From positions 66,019,357-66,083,356 of the forward strand of contig OZ022341.1 of assembly GCA_963989245.1 (NCBI GenBank): a stretch of 64,000 bases of DNA. The letters are read 5' to 3'. A program made the translations under genes and the position numbers. This DNA comes from Nansenia antarctica (Eukaryota; Chordata; Actinopteri; Argentiniformes; Microstomatidae). This document shows, piece after piece, positions 32,090 through 42,985 of this stretch; positions within the stretch are counted from its first letter, which is position 1; the number at the start of each line of letters is the position of its first letter. The notes beneath the pieces are model-generated. The model was not told the origin of the DNA, did no database searches, and was given only the letters and a program-made list of their open reading frames with translations.

Positions 32090-32620
32090 AACAAGGCCAA
32101 GCCAAGCAGCACCAGAACCATTACATTAGGGCTTTATAACACTACCAATGTAATGTCATTTAAGCACCCCGGTCCACCAAGACCCACAAACACCTGGAGA
32201 GAGAGGAGACTCCTTTGCCATCGAGAAACAACACCTAGGGACATGCTATTTGTAATTATGGATTATTTTAATTATATTTGATTGAATTAACCCTAACCCT
32301 AAGTTATGATTGCAATGTTAAGGCTAGTTACTATCTATTTTAGTAGCCGAACATATTCATCATAATGCTGCTGATATCGTCGAGACGGACGACACAAGTC
32401 ACAGTGCAACAATCACATGATCATCGTGTCAGGATTACAATGCTGGTGATAATATCGCAATTGATTCCTCACAGTAGACATACACCAACCATAGCCTCGT
32501 GTCTAGACCTGTCTAGATGAATATGAAGGAGAGGAGAGAGACATCATCCCGAAAAACCATCCATAGGGTCAAGTTCCCAGCCCCGTCCCGGCGACTGTGT
32601 TTTACGGCCACCAAACCCTC
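32090..32620 (+). repeat. Diverged copy of the H2B-H1 spacer segment
   Basis: Collinear with 46090-46570 over about 500 bp, with indels. Shared blocks include AGTAGCCGAACATATTCATC, GGTGATAATATCGCAATTGA and GCGACTGTGTTT. Similarity stops just short of where the H1 gene promoter would begin. Confidence 0.8.
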
Positions 32621-32639
32621 TGAGCAATAGACGTCTTTT

Positions 32640-33283
32640 CAACCTCGCGTCTACAATATAAACCAATATAAACCAGCTATATTACGGCTATATTTTCTAC
32701 TTATCTTAAATGCATGAAACCCGTTATTAAACCCCTCTAAACTGTCAGAATACATCCCAGACGTCATGTAGTATGAGATTCATATAGTCTAGCATAGTTA
32801 TCCTAGCAGAAGTGGTGGTTTAAATTGCGTCTATACGTCGCTGTCCTTTAACCCAGATAAATGCGGTCTGTGTCTAAACCTGTTTTAGTCTAGCAGCACG
32901 TTGAGTTTAAATGAATACCCTTAACGCCTGTAGATTGTCAAAATATGTACCAGACCGTCATTTAGTCTGAGATTCCATATAGTCTAGCATAGTTAATGCA
33001 GAAGAGGTGGTTTAAATTGCGTCTATACGTCGCTGTCCTTTAACCCAGATAAATGTGGTCTGTGTCTAAACCTGTTTTAGTCTAGCAGCACGTTGAGTTT
33101 AAATTAATACCCTAAACGCCTGTAGATTGTCAAAATATGTACCAGACCGTCATTTAGTCTGAGATTCCATGTAGTCTAGCATAGTTATTCATGCAGAAGA
33201 GGTGGTTTAAATTGCGTCTATACATCGCTGTCCTTTAACCCAGCTAAATGCGGTCTGTGTCTAAACATATTTTCTACTTATCT
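32640..33283. repeat. ~190-bp satellite, three copies, target of the ERV-like insertion
   Basis: GTCTAGCATAGTTA...GCGTCTATACGTCGCTGTCC blocks recur near 32785, 32980 and 33173. Its start (AAATGCATGAAACCCGTTAT) resumes at 40581 after the ERV-like insertion. Confidence 0.85.
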
Positions 33284-33506
33284 TGTTGTATATTTCTAAC
33301 CTGTTGGCTACTAAAATGAAGAATAGTTATTGAGCAGGTTAAGACCATTTATTCAAAATACAAAAGTATACAGACATCAAAGCTGGACGCTGGTCTGGCA
33401 GAGAGAGGGGGAGAGAGGAGAGAGAGGGGGAGGGGGACAGAGAGGAGCTGCTGGGTCAGGCACAGAGAGAGAGAGAGAGAGAGAGAGAGGGCCTGAGAGG
33501 AGCGGC

Positions 33507-33581
<75 letters not shown>

Positions 33582-33784
33582 GCTTGGTCAAGAGGTGAGA
33601 GAGAAGAGAGACCGGGCCAGAGCCCACACCCTTACTTATAAACAAAGTCAAAATGCAGTCACAGCCAGTGGTCCTATCAGGTCAGGGGGAGAGGCCAGGA
33701 GGTCATAAATACCTTGCCCCACAGTCAGGAGACATTTCTTCATAGCAAACATATAGGCCCATTATTAAGTACAAATAAACTACA
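33284..33784 (-). repeat. 3' LTR of the ERV-like element
   Basis: 501 bp. Differs from the 5' LTR by one visible substitution (near 33420) and by the lengths of two GA tracts (33463-33488, 33512-33579). Confidence 0.95.
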
Positions 33785-34365
33785 TATTCCCCCTTCCGAA
33801 ACTAAACGACCACAAAACAAAAACAAAAACACAAAACCCCACAGACTGCAACTAAGAAACCAAAGAAAAAAATTAAAAAATAAACAACAACAGACAGAAA
33901 ACTACACCAACACACAACACAAGAAACATAATAACACAGACCAACCCAGCACCAGTACCAGCAACCAAAGATATCATATAAACCAAATACAAAACAATCA
34001 ACAATAAAAAAGAATCCTAAAAATAACAATACAAATTAATCTAAACACAGTACATCATACATATTTCAACACAAAAACTTCCAACGACCGATGTCTTCTT
34101 GTTTCTTGCATCTTCAGAACAACCTTTACCGCTGTCTCAGATTGATAACCTTTCCTAGTCAGGAGCTTTTTCTTCGTTGCGCTAGGAACAGAACCTCTTT
34201 CCTATCTTTGCATAACCACCACATCACTTCTCAACTGACATCAATCACATACGATATAGAAATAAACAAACAATACACAAATAATGACATTCAGTTATCA
34301 TAACACATAATTCCCCAACAGTAAGCACAGGACAAAGGGAATGCATTAATGCATAGATCTTCACC

Positions 34366-35664
34366 TCAGGTGAGGACTAGTCTTCTGAAAAGTTCATCAA
34401 CGTGGACTGAGTGACTGATTTTCCAAAAACAGTCAATGAGGCCCTGTCTCCTAAGAAAGTCAAAAATCATGTCTGCTATAATAGGTGCTCCTATCTTAGC
34501 AAAATAAGTTTCCCACGCCCCTAAGACCGTTTCCAGCCATGCTATCATCTGCTGTCCATTCCCGTCGTTCCCTTTGATCTGCTGCTTCACTACCCTATGC
34601 GTAGTCTTTAATCTCTTCTTAACCGGTCGTCGTCTGTCAGTGTCATTCAGGTTCAGGCAGTTGTCTGGTCCCCCCCCACGCTGATCAAGGTCTGGGGAGT
34701 CGCCCTCAGCATCATCTGAAGCATGATGCAGGCACTCGCCAGCATCCCCAGTAGCACAGGTGTCCAAGCTTTGGACACTCCCAGGCTGGACCTCCAGACT
34801 GTCAACACTCTCTGCTTCGTTGGTTTCTGGTTCATTGGCATCTGGACAGCTTTCCACTGTCCCCTCGGTTTCAGGCATCGCCGGTGATGTCACTGGCTGT
34901 AACACTGGCATTGCCACTGGCTCTGGCAACACCACAGCATCTCGTCGTAGCTCCTCCTTCTCAGGTTCTCTGGGGACCTCGGCACCTGTTGGCACAACAT
35001 CCTGCCTACTCTGTACATCCACCCCCCTGTCCACCACCCGTTGCCCAAATGGGGTAGGGATATGCCCGGACACCACTGGTGTACCCACTCTGATGTTGTT
35101 TCTCCAACATACCCCACATTGACCTAAAGCATGGTCAATCTGTTCCATCAAATATGGACTCCAAAACCCATATTCCTTGGTGATCTTGCGTCTTACCTCC
35201 CCCCTTGCCACATGCGCTAATCCATGAGCTTCCCGTATTAACATGCCTAATAAATCTGAGGGTGCTACAACCAACCCCTCATGATTCCTCCATAGACCTG
35301 TGTCATCCTGACTTGCCCCCCTTGCTAGCCAAACGTTCTTGTCTAACGTAGTTGCTCTGCTCTGTAACATCAATAAATCCTCAAGTGTGACCATGCCCTG
35401 TAATTGCATTTCATGTGCGACCAGAAGACCTTTACCTGCCTTGTCTGCTCCTGTAATGGCTTTGGCTGCATCCTCTGCAGCCCTGTTACCTTGTGTGACA
35501 TGTGATGAGTCAGAGCTGTGTGCGGCACACTTCACTATGGCTAATTCCTTTGGCTTCATCATGGCCTGTAACAGCTTCATGATCTGTGCGTGGTGCTGTA
35601 TAGGCGTACCATCAGTTCTCTTAAAACCCCGCAGCTCCATTAAAATGACAAACATTATGTGCAT
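34366..35664 (-). pseudogene. ERV-like pol 3' part: RNase H end, integrase zinc domain, then unrecognised tail
   Basis: 432 codons, in a different frame from the preceding RNase H part; the junction near 35630 has a small frame-changing deletion. It opens with RNase H residues (last catalytic D in NRAAEDAAK). The integrase HHCC zinc domain follows (AHGLAHVARG..., then CGVC, about 35260-35090). The DDE integrase core that should come next is missing. The rest is acidic and proline-rich (about 35000-34600) and ends with a hydrophobic, helical stretch (YFAKIGAPIIADMIFDF) that I cannot assign. It may be an integrase C-terminus joined to envelope-region sequence. Confidence 0.75.
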
Positions 35665-36250
35665 AGGCAGAGTCGGTGTACACTGTCACTCTCCGTCCGG
35701 TTCCCAAGTTGCATGCTTCTGTGAGGGCAATCAACTCAGCCAACTGAGCTGAGCAAGGCTGAGGAACTGCCTCAGCCTGTTCTACAATAAACTTTGAATT
35801 CTGTGCTTTAACTAAGGAATACCCAGCGCACAAAGTTTCTCCTACCCGGTAACAAGACCCATCAACCCAATATTCTATATCAGCTCCCTTTAAAGGCAAA
35901 GCTTGTAGGTCTGTTCTATGCTTAATCACTCTGGCTGTCGATGGAATCTGAGCACCGGATGGCACCGTCACCTGACAGCCGTCAGGTGTGCATTTTACTG
36001 TACAGTTCAATTGGCATAGAGCATCTCTCCCTAGCAGCCCTGTTGGCGTGTGTTCTGACACAAGTGTTGGCAGAGTTGCTCTCTGTCCCTTGTACTCTAA
36101 GTCTACAAGCTCAGTTGTAGGAATCAGCTGTTTAATTCCCTCAAATCCGATTGTCTTCACATATTCTCCAGACATAGGAAGGTGCGTGGCGTCTTCAGGC
36201 TTCTTTGTCACCACCAGCTGGCACCTCCCACTCGGATCTTCCGGGCACCC
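35621..36250 (-). pseudogene. ERV-like protease remnant fused to RNase H
   Basis: Open from the codon after the amber at 36253-36251 to a stop at 35623-35621, in the gag frame. The C-terminal part of a retroviral protease is present (GLLGRDALCQL near 36030), but the D-T/S-G active-site motif expected upstream is not seen. RNase H follows within about 60 codons (YWVDGSCYR, AELIALTEA, TVYTDSAYA: the D, E, D catalytic positions). The whole reverse transcriptase is absent. The join keeps the frame, so the deletion may predate later decay. Confidence 0.8.
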
Positions 36251-37333
36251 CTATAGGCCAGCTGCTGGGCCTTCGTAGAGGTTCATCACTCCTGGAGCAG
36301 GTGTAGCAGGAGGCCAATATCCTCCTCCTTGGCTCCCCCCTGCGCCCCCCTGGGGCCTGTTGTAGCAGGTACAGGCTAGATGTCCATTCTGGCCGCATTG
36401 GTAACATGGTCCTAGCATCTTCTTCCCTGCTGCTGTCCATCCCCCTGGTGGTGGTCCTTGGCCAGGCTGTGTGTACGGCTGGTATGGAACCGCTTGCACC
36501 CCTGGTGGCCCTTGTGGGTATGGCTGGTAAGTAGCAGGATACCCCCCTTGTGGCCCCTGTGAGTAGGACTGGTAAGTAGCAGTCTGCACCCCAGGTGGCT
36601 GTTGCTGTGGAGCTAAAGCCTGCACTCCCTCTATGTTCCTCTTGCTTTCAGTCAATTGCACATGAGTCAATATTCTGAGTGACTCTTCGTCTTGTGTCTT
36701 CTGTATCTGAATATTCTTTCGATATAACTCAACTTGATGAGCTACGTGGTCTATATAAACAGCTTTGTTCATGTGTCGTAGCCCCACCACTTCTGCTAGC
36801 TTATCCTTAACTGGGGTAGGAAGCCCTTGTTGTATTTTTTCCCTGATTATGGATTTTTCTAAGGGGTTATCTTCAGCATCCTTCCCTGTCACACTTCTCC
36901 ATTGAGAGTGCACACGGGCAACAAAACCCCTGGGATTCTCATCTCCCCCCAGTGGCTTCACAATGATATTGTCTGGGTGAATGTGAGTAGGGTAAGTCTC
37001 TCTGATTGCCTTCCACAGCCTGCCTCTGTTTGCTGCGAAGAGCTCTGGATCATAAACTGATGTATTGATATATCTATGAAGTCCTGCCTTCATCAATATG
37101 TCCTGCATTGTATCCAATCCTGCAATAAAGGCTAAGAGTCTTTTCAGGTCTCCCATTGCTGCTTGCGTTCCTGTCAGTCTCACGTCGACTTCTGTCGTCC
37201 ATGCGTGTCCACCATCTTCCAGGACTGGGAGCTTTTCTATCACCTCAGACAGATCTGTATGATTCCAAGGATGATATTCCATCTTGTTACCCCGAATCAG
37301 CACTGGACAGTTCTTTAATGTATTTGATGACAT
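36251..37333 (-). CDS. ERV-like Gag: capsid and nucleocapsid part
   Basis: 360 codons. A gammaretrovirus-like capsid (p30 core-shell type) covers roughly residues 20-220. It is followed by a proline/glutamine/tyrosine-rich repeat region (YQPYPQGPPGVQ-like repeats) and one CCHC zinc knuckle (CYQCGQNGHLACTC) near residues 309-322. It ends at TAG (36253-36251) followed by G, and pol continues in the same frame, as in viruses that use stop-codon readthrough. Upstream, 24 in-frame codons separate it from a TAA that ends the matrix part, so gag as a whole is split by one nonsense codon. Confidence 0.85.
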   Translation of the reverse strand: MSSNTLKNCPVLIRGNKMEYHPWNHTDLSEVIEKLPVLEDGGHAWTTEVDVRLTGTQAAMGDLKRLLAFIAGLDTMQDILMKAGLHRYINTSVYDPELFAANRGRLWKAIRETYPTHIHPDNIIVKPLGGDENPRGFVARVHSQWRSVTGKDAEDNPLEKSIIREKIQQGLPTPVKDKLAEVVGLRHMNKAVYIDHVAHQVELYRKNIQIQKTQDEESLRILTHVQLTESKRNIEGVQALAPQQQPPGVQTATYQSYSQGPQGGYPATYQPYPQGPPGVQAVPYQPYTQPGQGPPPGGWTAAGKKMLGPCYQCGQNGHLACTCYNRPQGGAGGSQGGGYWPPATPAPGVMNLYEGPAAGL

Positions 37334-37405
37334 TCGATGACAATCTTCCTCTTCCTCCCTTTCTCGTTGCTCCTTCAGCCATCTGTGGTGTCTTCCTTCC
37401 TCTCT

Positions 37406-38068
37406 TTACGCTTTCTCCCGGCGTCTTCTCCCACCTTTCCTTTCGGCTGTGGCTATCATCTTCCAGACCTGAGCGTTGTAGCCTCCATCTGCATTGTCGT
37501 CATCACTTGAGTCTTCACTGCCATCTTCGCTGTCATCTTCCTCGTCACTCTTGTCCTCCCCTTTTCCCCTTGGCTCCTTCTTCTTCTTCTGGGAATGGTC
37601 CTCCAGTGCCTTAGCATATGGAGGGGGACTGGAGACTGGACACATGTTTGTGAATGGAATGTTCAATTTTTGTTCCAGTGTTCTGGCCAATTCATTTTTC
37701 TTTTCCGTTCCCATTTTTGCTGTTGTCTCATTCCAAGCTGCTGCTATTTTCTGCCCCTCTACCTTAAATAGCTCTAAAATGGCTAATTCTAACTTGCGTT
37801 TCTCTGATCTATTCTTTGCCTTTTTCTGGTTTGCTTTATAGGTTTTAATAAGTACCTCTAAAGTTGCAATAACTCGTAAGTTGAAGGTGCCCTCTTTCGG
37901 CCACGGCTGTTCAATGTCTGCCCAACGGTTATTCCATTTCGTAGACATTTTGCTAATTTCCCTAACAAGAGGATTCATTTTTTCCACTACAGCCATAGGG
38001 GATAAAGTAGCCAATATTCCACTATGTTCACTTATATCTTTTAACACCTTCGTTGAATTTGCTCCCAT
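37406..38068 (-). CDS. ERV-like Gag: matrix and late-domain part
   Basis: 220 codons starting MGANSTKVL, with glycine at position 2 for myristoylation, so it would target the membrane. A helical matrix-like region is followed by a PPPY late-domain motif (SSPPPYAK, near residue 148), a lysine-rich patch and a long acidic stretch (D/E/S). It ends at TAA (37408-37406) in the same frame as the capsid part. I read this as a nonsense mutation dividing gag, though a genuine two-protein layout cannot be excluded. Confidence 0.82.
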   Translation of the reverse strand: MGANSTKVLKDISEHSGILATLSPMAVVEKMNPLVREISKMSTKWNNRWADIEQPWPKEGTFNLRVIATLEVLIKTYKANQKKAKNRSEKRKLELAILELFKVEGQKIAAAWNETTAKMGTEKKNELARTLEQKLNIPFTNMCPVSSPPPYAKALEDHSQKKKKEPRGKGEDKSDEEDDSEDGSEDSSDDDNADGGYNAQVWKMIATAERKGGRRRREKA

Positions 38069-40101
38069 TTTAAGCTGATTGATTTATACTGCTCAATATG
38101 CTGAAAATATTCTACAAGGTGTACTTTTCTTACAACCCACCTTCTTTTGCCTTGTTTGCTAAACAAATGCTAGTCTAACTTTTAACTGTGTCAACTGTCC
38201 ACACAGAACACTACAATTCAGAACAACGGATTGTTTCAGTGGTATTGTGTATTATTGACTTAAATGTAATCTATGTGTGTGTGTTTTTTCACTTAAATGT
38301 TTTTTCCTTATTGTGTATGAATATGTGTCACTTAATTGCTCATTCAATACTAATTACAGTTCTGGTCAACACAATTATTAAACAACAAAGGCTGGTCAAC
38401 ACCTAAGTATTCACTGATCTACAAAAACCCTTTTACTGCTCAACTATCAATACGAACTATTCTGCTATTCCTAATTAAAAGCTGTGGACCCTCTAACTAA
38501 AATAAAATATGTAAATTACAAATATTAATTACAACCTGTAGAATAAATCAACTGTTAAGTGAAAGGAATGAATGATTAGTTAGAATTATTATACCTGTGG
38601 AGTCAATTATCTGTTATCAAATTATCAAACAACAGAATGATTATTCAGAATGGTTTTTCATTAGATTGTCACAGACATTTGATCAAACCTGTGGAATCAA
38701 TCAATTGTTTTGTGAAACAGACAATGAATGATCTGAATTATTATTCTAACCAATTAGTATTTAAACAAGTAATGTAATATTCAACAGTCATTTACAAACA
38801 TCAATCTATGACTGTAAATGATTTCACCAACATTCTGCAAGCAGGTAGAGCCGTTTTATTGGGGGTCATAAATATCTTGCTGTGACCCTGCTGTGATTCT
38901 GCTCAGGGAGAACAGCCCTGTCTCACGCATGAATGGCCTCTTTTCCTTTGAATCTATCAAAAGCCCACAATCTATCTTTACTTCTAACAAACAATGCTTA
39001 AACTTTCGTGATTCTGCAATCACAACTTTATCACAGAGAGAGAGGGGTTGAAATTAAAAGTATGGGTACCGTCTCTCAGCACTACAGTATTCGCTTCGCG
39101 CTCTCTCTGTGTGTGTGGAATGTGTCTGCAATGCACATGCGCGAGTCTCCGTGTGTAAACTGCGCGTGAACTCGCCTCTTTTCCTAGTCTATGAATGTTT
39201 AAAATACCCCGATGATCAATTCACTTTATCTCTATCTTTAATTTATCTTTATCTGTAATGTAACAATCAAATTCAGCTTCCCTGCGTGTCTGTAGCCTAT
39301 ATGTGAAAAGGCCAGAGGGCAGAAAGCAGGGGGGTCAATTTAACAACCCTTTGTCTAACCTCTGGGGAAAACCGCGCCCTCTGTTTTCGCTTTAATCAAT
39401 AACTTAACACAACTTTGTTTTCACAAACAAATTACATTCTCCACGACACAACAATTTCAAGATTATCTTTCAATGCAGTTAAACTATTAGTTACCAAACC
39501 AAATCTTATTCAAATACTCATATGCTTTTCACTGTTCCTCTTCCAAGAGAAGGCCTCTGTGTGTGTCCTTCCTCAAGGACAAAGAGCAATGGCGTCTAAG
39601 ACACACTTCTTGCCACAGTTCTGAAGATTTGATTTCTTAATCTTTTACAATAATGCTCTTTCTTACAAAACAGACTTCACAGTCTACTTACACTTTATCA
39701 AATTAGGAAGGAATACTCATTCCAAAAACACAATTTTACCGAATTTTACACAGACACACGATATTCCATAATACCATATAAATCAAATCACTCAATATCT
39801 TACAAATCAAATCGTATATTTAAAATACGGGCTTCTTAACCCGGCTCTCACCCCCAGTTTAAAGAATATGAAAGATTTGTTTCCTTTTCCAACAAGTTAC
39901 TTTACTTTAAACCTTAAAGTTGAAGGTTCTTTTAGTCTCAAAGAAAATGCTTGAAAACACAGCTGTTGCACACGCGCCCCTAGCGGTTTAAACAGAAAAT
40001 AGCGCTATTTTCATTCTTACCGTCTTCAGAGCCGTGGTTTCAGCTTAAGTTTTCAAACGTAGATTCCTCTTTATAGACCTCCGGGATTCAGGCTCGCCAT
40101 C
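38069..40101 (-). other. Unusually long leader of the ERV-like element
   Basis: 2,033 nt between the 5' LTR and the gag ATG, AT-rich, with no supported frame on either strand. It should hold the packaging signal, but I see no motif I can name. Confidence 0.7.
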
Positions 40102-40314
40102 TGTTGTATATTTCTAACCTGTTGGCTACTAAAATGAAGAATAGTTATTGAGCAGGTTAAGACCATTTATTCAAAATACAAAAGTATACAGACATCAAAG
40201 CTGGACGCTGGTCTGGCAGAGAGAGGGGGAGAGAGGAGAAAGAGGGGGAGGGGGACAGAGAGGAGCTGCTGGGTCAGGCACAGAGAGAGAGAGAGAGGGC
40301 CTGAGAGGAGCGGC

Positions 40315-40373
<59 letters not shown>

Positions 40374-40576
40374 GCTTGGTCAAGAGGTGAGAGAGAAGAG
40401 AGACCGGGCCAGAGCCCACACCCTTACTTATAAACAAAGTCAAAATGCAGTCACAGCCAGTGGTCCTATCAGGTCAGGGGGAGAGGCCAGGAGGTCATAA
40501 ATACCTTGCCCCACAGTCAGGAGACATTTCTTCATAGCAAACATATAGGCCCATTATTAAGTACAAATAAACTACA
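40102..40576 (-). repeat. 5' LTR of the ERV-like element
   Basis: 475 bp, TG..CA. GA tracts are shorter than in the 3' LTR. A TATTTAT box (minus strand, near 40500) could be its promoter. Confidence 0.95.
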
Positions 40577-40593
40577 ATCTCAAATGCATTAAA

Positions 40594-40782
40594 ACCGTTA
40601 TTAAACCCCTCTAAACTGTCAGAATACGTCCCAGACGAGTTGATACATCCAATTGTATCGAACCTTTCGAGTTTTGATACTTTTTTGCCAGCGCCAGCCC
40701 AGCACACATATATGTACAATTGGATGTATCAACTCGTCTGGGACGTATTCTGACAGTTTAGAGGGATTTAATAACGGTGGGA
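40594..40782. repeat. Perfect ~61-bp inverted repeat (hairpin)
   Basis: 40595-40655 (GTTATTAAACCCCTCTAAAC...CATCCAATTGTA) and 40718-40781 are reverse complements apart from one or two bases, around a 62-bp loop. The left arm is the start of the satellite unit at 32.7 kb. Confidence 0.93.
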
Positions 40783-41209
40783 ATAGTACTCGGACGTTTG
40801 ACAAACTGTTCGGCACGTATCGGACACTAAAAAGAGTCGTTCAAAAAGATTAGTTCGTTCATTTTCGCCCATCACTAATCGACACAGCTAGCCCTTCTTG
40901 CCATGATTCCGGCGTTTATTCAGTAGGCTATAACCGGTCAAAACAACTAGACCAAACGGCAGCAAACACAAATCAATAACAGGTCACGTCGACCTTAAAT
41001 AACAGTGTACCAGTGTACAATAACTAACAGCTAACTCTTACAGTAACATGTGGCCTGTGTTTTTTGCAGTTCAATTAAAATGAGCATTATTACAAAACAT
41101 TTAAAACACAGTGGACGTGAAAATGGCGGATCATTTGCATTCCGTTCATAACAAATGATAAATTCCACACGATTTATTTGATAGCACATCAGTGATGCAG
41201 TGACGTTGA

Positions 41210-41300
41210 ACTACAACAAAGAGGCTGAGAACTACAACGACCGTCTACCTACCCGCGGGCACTCATGGAACTACTACACTGCGCCTGCGCACAGCCAGCA
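41210..41300 (+). promoter_or_regulatory. TATA-less promoter with NRF1-type site
   Basis: TGCGCCTGCGCA (41280-41291) is a near-consensus NRF1 site. Two ACTACAAC motifs precede it. It lies about 110 bp upstream of the ATG of the 91-aa gene. Confidence 0.6.
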
Positions 41301-41401
41301 AACGGTCGCGCGCAAGATTTGAATGTTGTTGGCCAGAGATTTTACCGTCAAAATATGAATACCTATTTTAATGGATTTTTAATGGAACTATGTAGAAAAC
41401 T

Positions 41402-42548
41402 ATGTCTAACCTGTCAAGGTCAGAATTGGTTTCATCATCTGAGAGCAATCTGTCCGTTTCTAGTCGAACTAGTAATAACAGAAGTTTGCGATTGGAAGAA
41501 AGAAGAAAGAACGAGGCTGACCCGTTCCTGTCTGCGCTGCAGTACCTCTCCCAGGGTGAGTAGCTAGTTCAGCTATACTAAAATGTATCTACTCTTTTTA
41601 TCAACATTTATCAAGTCTTTCGGCTGAGCATTGGCTTGTTTGCTTTTTCTATATGTCAACATTGTGGAGTTATATAACTTCCAAGACCACTCTGTCTTCT
41701 TGTTTTTAACTAGCTAGCTATTTTTGGCTAAATATACCTACCGGCATCATCACTAAAGTAGGTGGATCATGCGTCCAAAACAAAAGCCTTATATTTGACA
41801 TGAAGACCTCTATACCCGTATAGTAAGTTAATAACCTCTATACCGGTATAGTACTATAACTAGTAACAACATTGTCAATGAGGTAATTACATGGCTATAT
41901 GGAGTTTTATCAGTTTGTGTTAAGTGGTTTGTACTCTGTGAAGCGCTGTGCAGACCAGCTGTCTTCAGTGCTCACAGACATCTGATCTTCAACACACATC
42001 AAACCTGGTTAAATGCATTAGAATTTTCCACTTATGAATTCGATTCCAATTTAGAACTTTGATCTCTGTACTGTAGGCCGCCATGTTGTTGTTGATCAGG
42101 CCTGCACCGTCATCAGCTAACTTGACTTGATCAAAAAGGTGTGCACTAAAGGTTTGTTGTCTATAGCAACGGCTTCAACTCTACTATCCATACACGGGGG
42201 TCTAGGGTGGGTGGTAGCATACTACAGATTATTTTGTGGCGAGTGTCAAACATTTGCTCACTATAGGAACAAGAGCTACAGGGCACCAGACATTCAAGCA
42301 TATTACATTTTCTTTGGCACATAGTAGGCAATCCACAATTTATCTGGCTCTTTACTCTTGCTTTTTAAAGTTTTAAATGGGATTCTTCTGTGAAAATAAC
42401 TTTTCTTTTGCTTTATTTAATTACAGAAGCTGTCATGAACCTAAAAAAGGTCACAGAGGTGGAGGCAAGGGCGAGCATTGGAGATCACCTGAAGCAGGCC
42501 CCAGGCAGAACGGGCGGTGCTGGCTACAGACAGAATAACCCAACCTAA
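41402..42548 (+). CDS. Two-exon gene, 91-aa protein of unknown function
   Basis: Exon 1 coding 41402-41555 and exon 2 42427-42548 join in frame (CAG G|AA GCT) over a GT..AG intron whose acceptor is TTTAATTACAG. The 276-nt frame gives 91 aa. The N-terminal 30 residues are serine-rich (SNLSRSELVSSSESNLSVSS). A charged helical stretch follows (LRLEERRKNEADPFLSALQY), then a second helix across the splice (LKKVTEVEARASIGDH) and a short basic/glycine tail. An AATAAA at 42569-42574 gives a very short 3' UTR. It is small, soluble-looking and without signal peptide or membrane segment. I do not recognise the family. The intact splice, promoter and poly(A) signals argue for a real gene. Confidence 0.75.
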
Positions 42549-42579
42549 ATGTTGTCTCCATAACTGTCAATAAATACTA

Positions 42580-42985
42580 TTATGTTGTTAAATGTTCCTA
42601 TTTCATTGTTATTATGTTATTAAATGTTGTTAAATATGTAGTTATTATGTTGTTAAATGTTCCACATCAATCAACATTGTTAATATTTAATATTCTTTTT
42701 TCCTTATTTTTATTTTGTATTTACTAGTTAAATGTTTACTAGTTAAATGTTTACTAGTTAAATGTTCCTATTTCATTGTTATTATGTTATTAAATATGTT
42801 GTTATTATGTTGTTAAATGTTGTTAAATGTTGTTAAATGTTCCACAAGGACCCCAATTGAAATAAGCCAGTGGCTTTCTTGGGTTTTTATCCTGTTAGTT
42901 GACCTTGTATGTAATATGTACTTTCATGTACCTACTTCTGCAAATCTTCTAATAAAGTTTTCAATCAATCAATCAAACCACAACA
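42580..42985 (+). repeat. AT-rich low complexity and LINE-type tail with (AATC)n
   Basis: Repeated TTATGTTGTTAAATGTT words to 42840, then a tail with TAATAAAGTTTTC(AATC)3 to 42976. Confidence 0.6.

Larger units (their letters stand above)
33284..40576 (-). mobile_element. Endogenous retrovirus-like element, near-identical LTRs, defective pol
   Basis: LTRs at 40576-40102 (5') and 33784-33284 (3'), TG..CA ends, 4-bp target duplication ATCT (33280-33283 and 40577-40580). A likely priming site starts TGGCGAGCC two bases inside the 5' LTR (near 40099). A polypurine tract GGAAGGGGGAATA abuts the 3' LTR (33797-33785). Order: 5' LTR, 2-kb leader, gag (two frames), amber, protease remnant, RNase H, integrase zinc domain, unrecognised 3' part. 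The reverse transcriptase and integrase core are absent. An in-frame amber between gag and pol suggests gamma/epsilon-like organisation. No envelope gene was recognised. Confidence 0.92.

Noticed and set aside
33349..33651. Leucine/serine-repeat minus frame
   Set aside because: Translation of the GA microsatellite in the LTR.
40080..40101. Firm tRNA assignment for the ERV-like priming site
   Set aside because: TGGCGAGCC is compatible with tRNA-Arg, but the following bases could not be checked, so the tRNA is left open.
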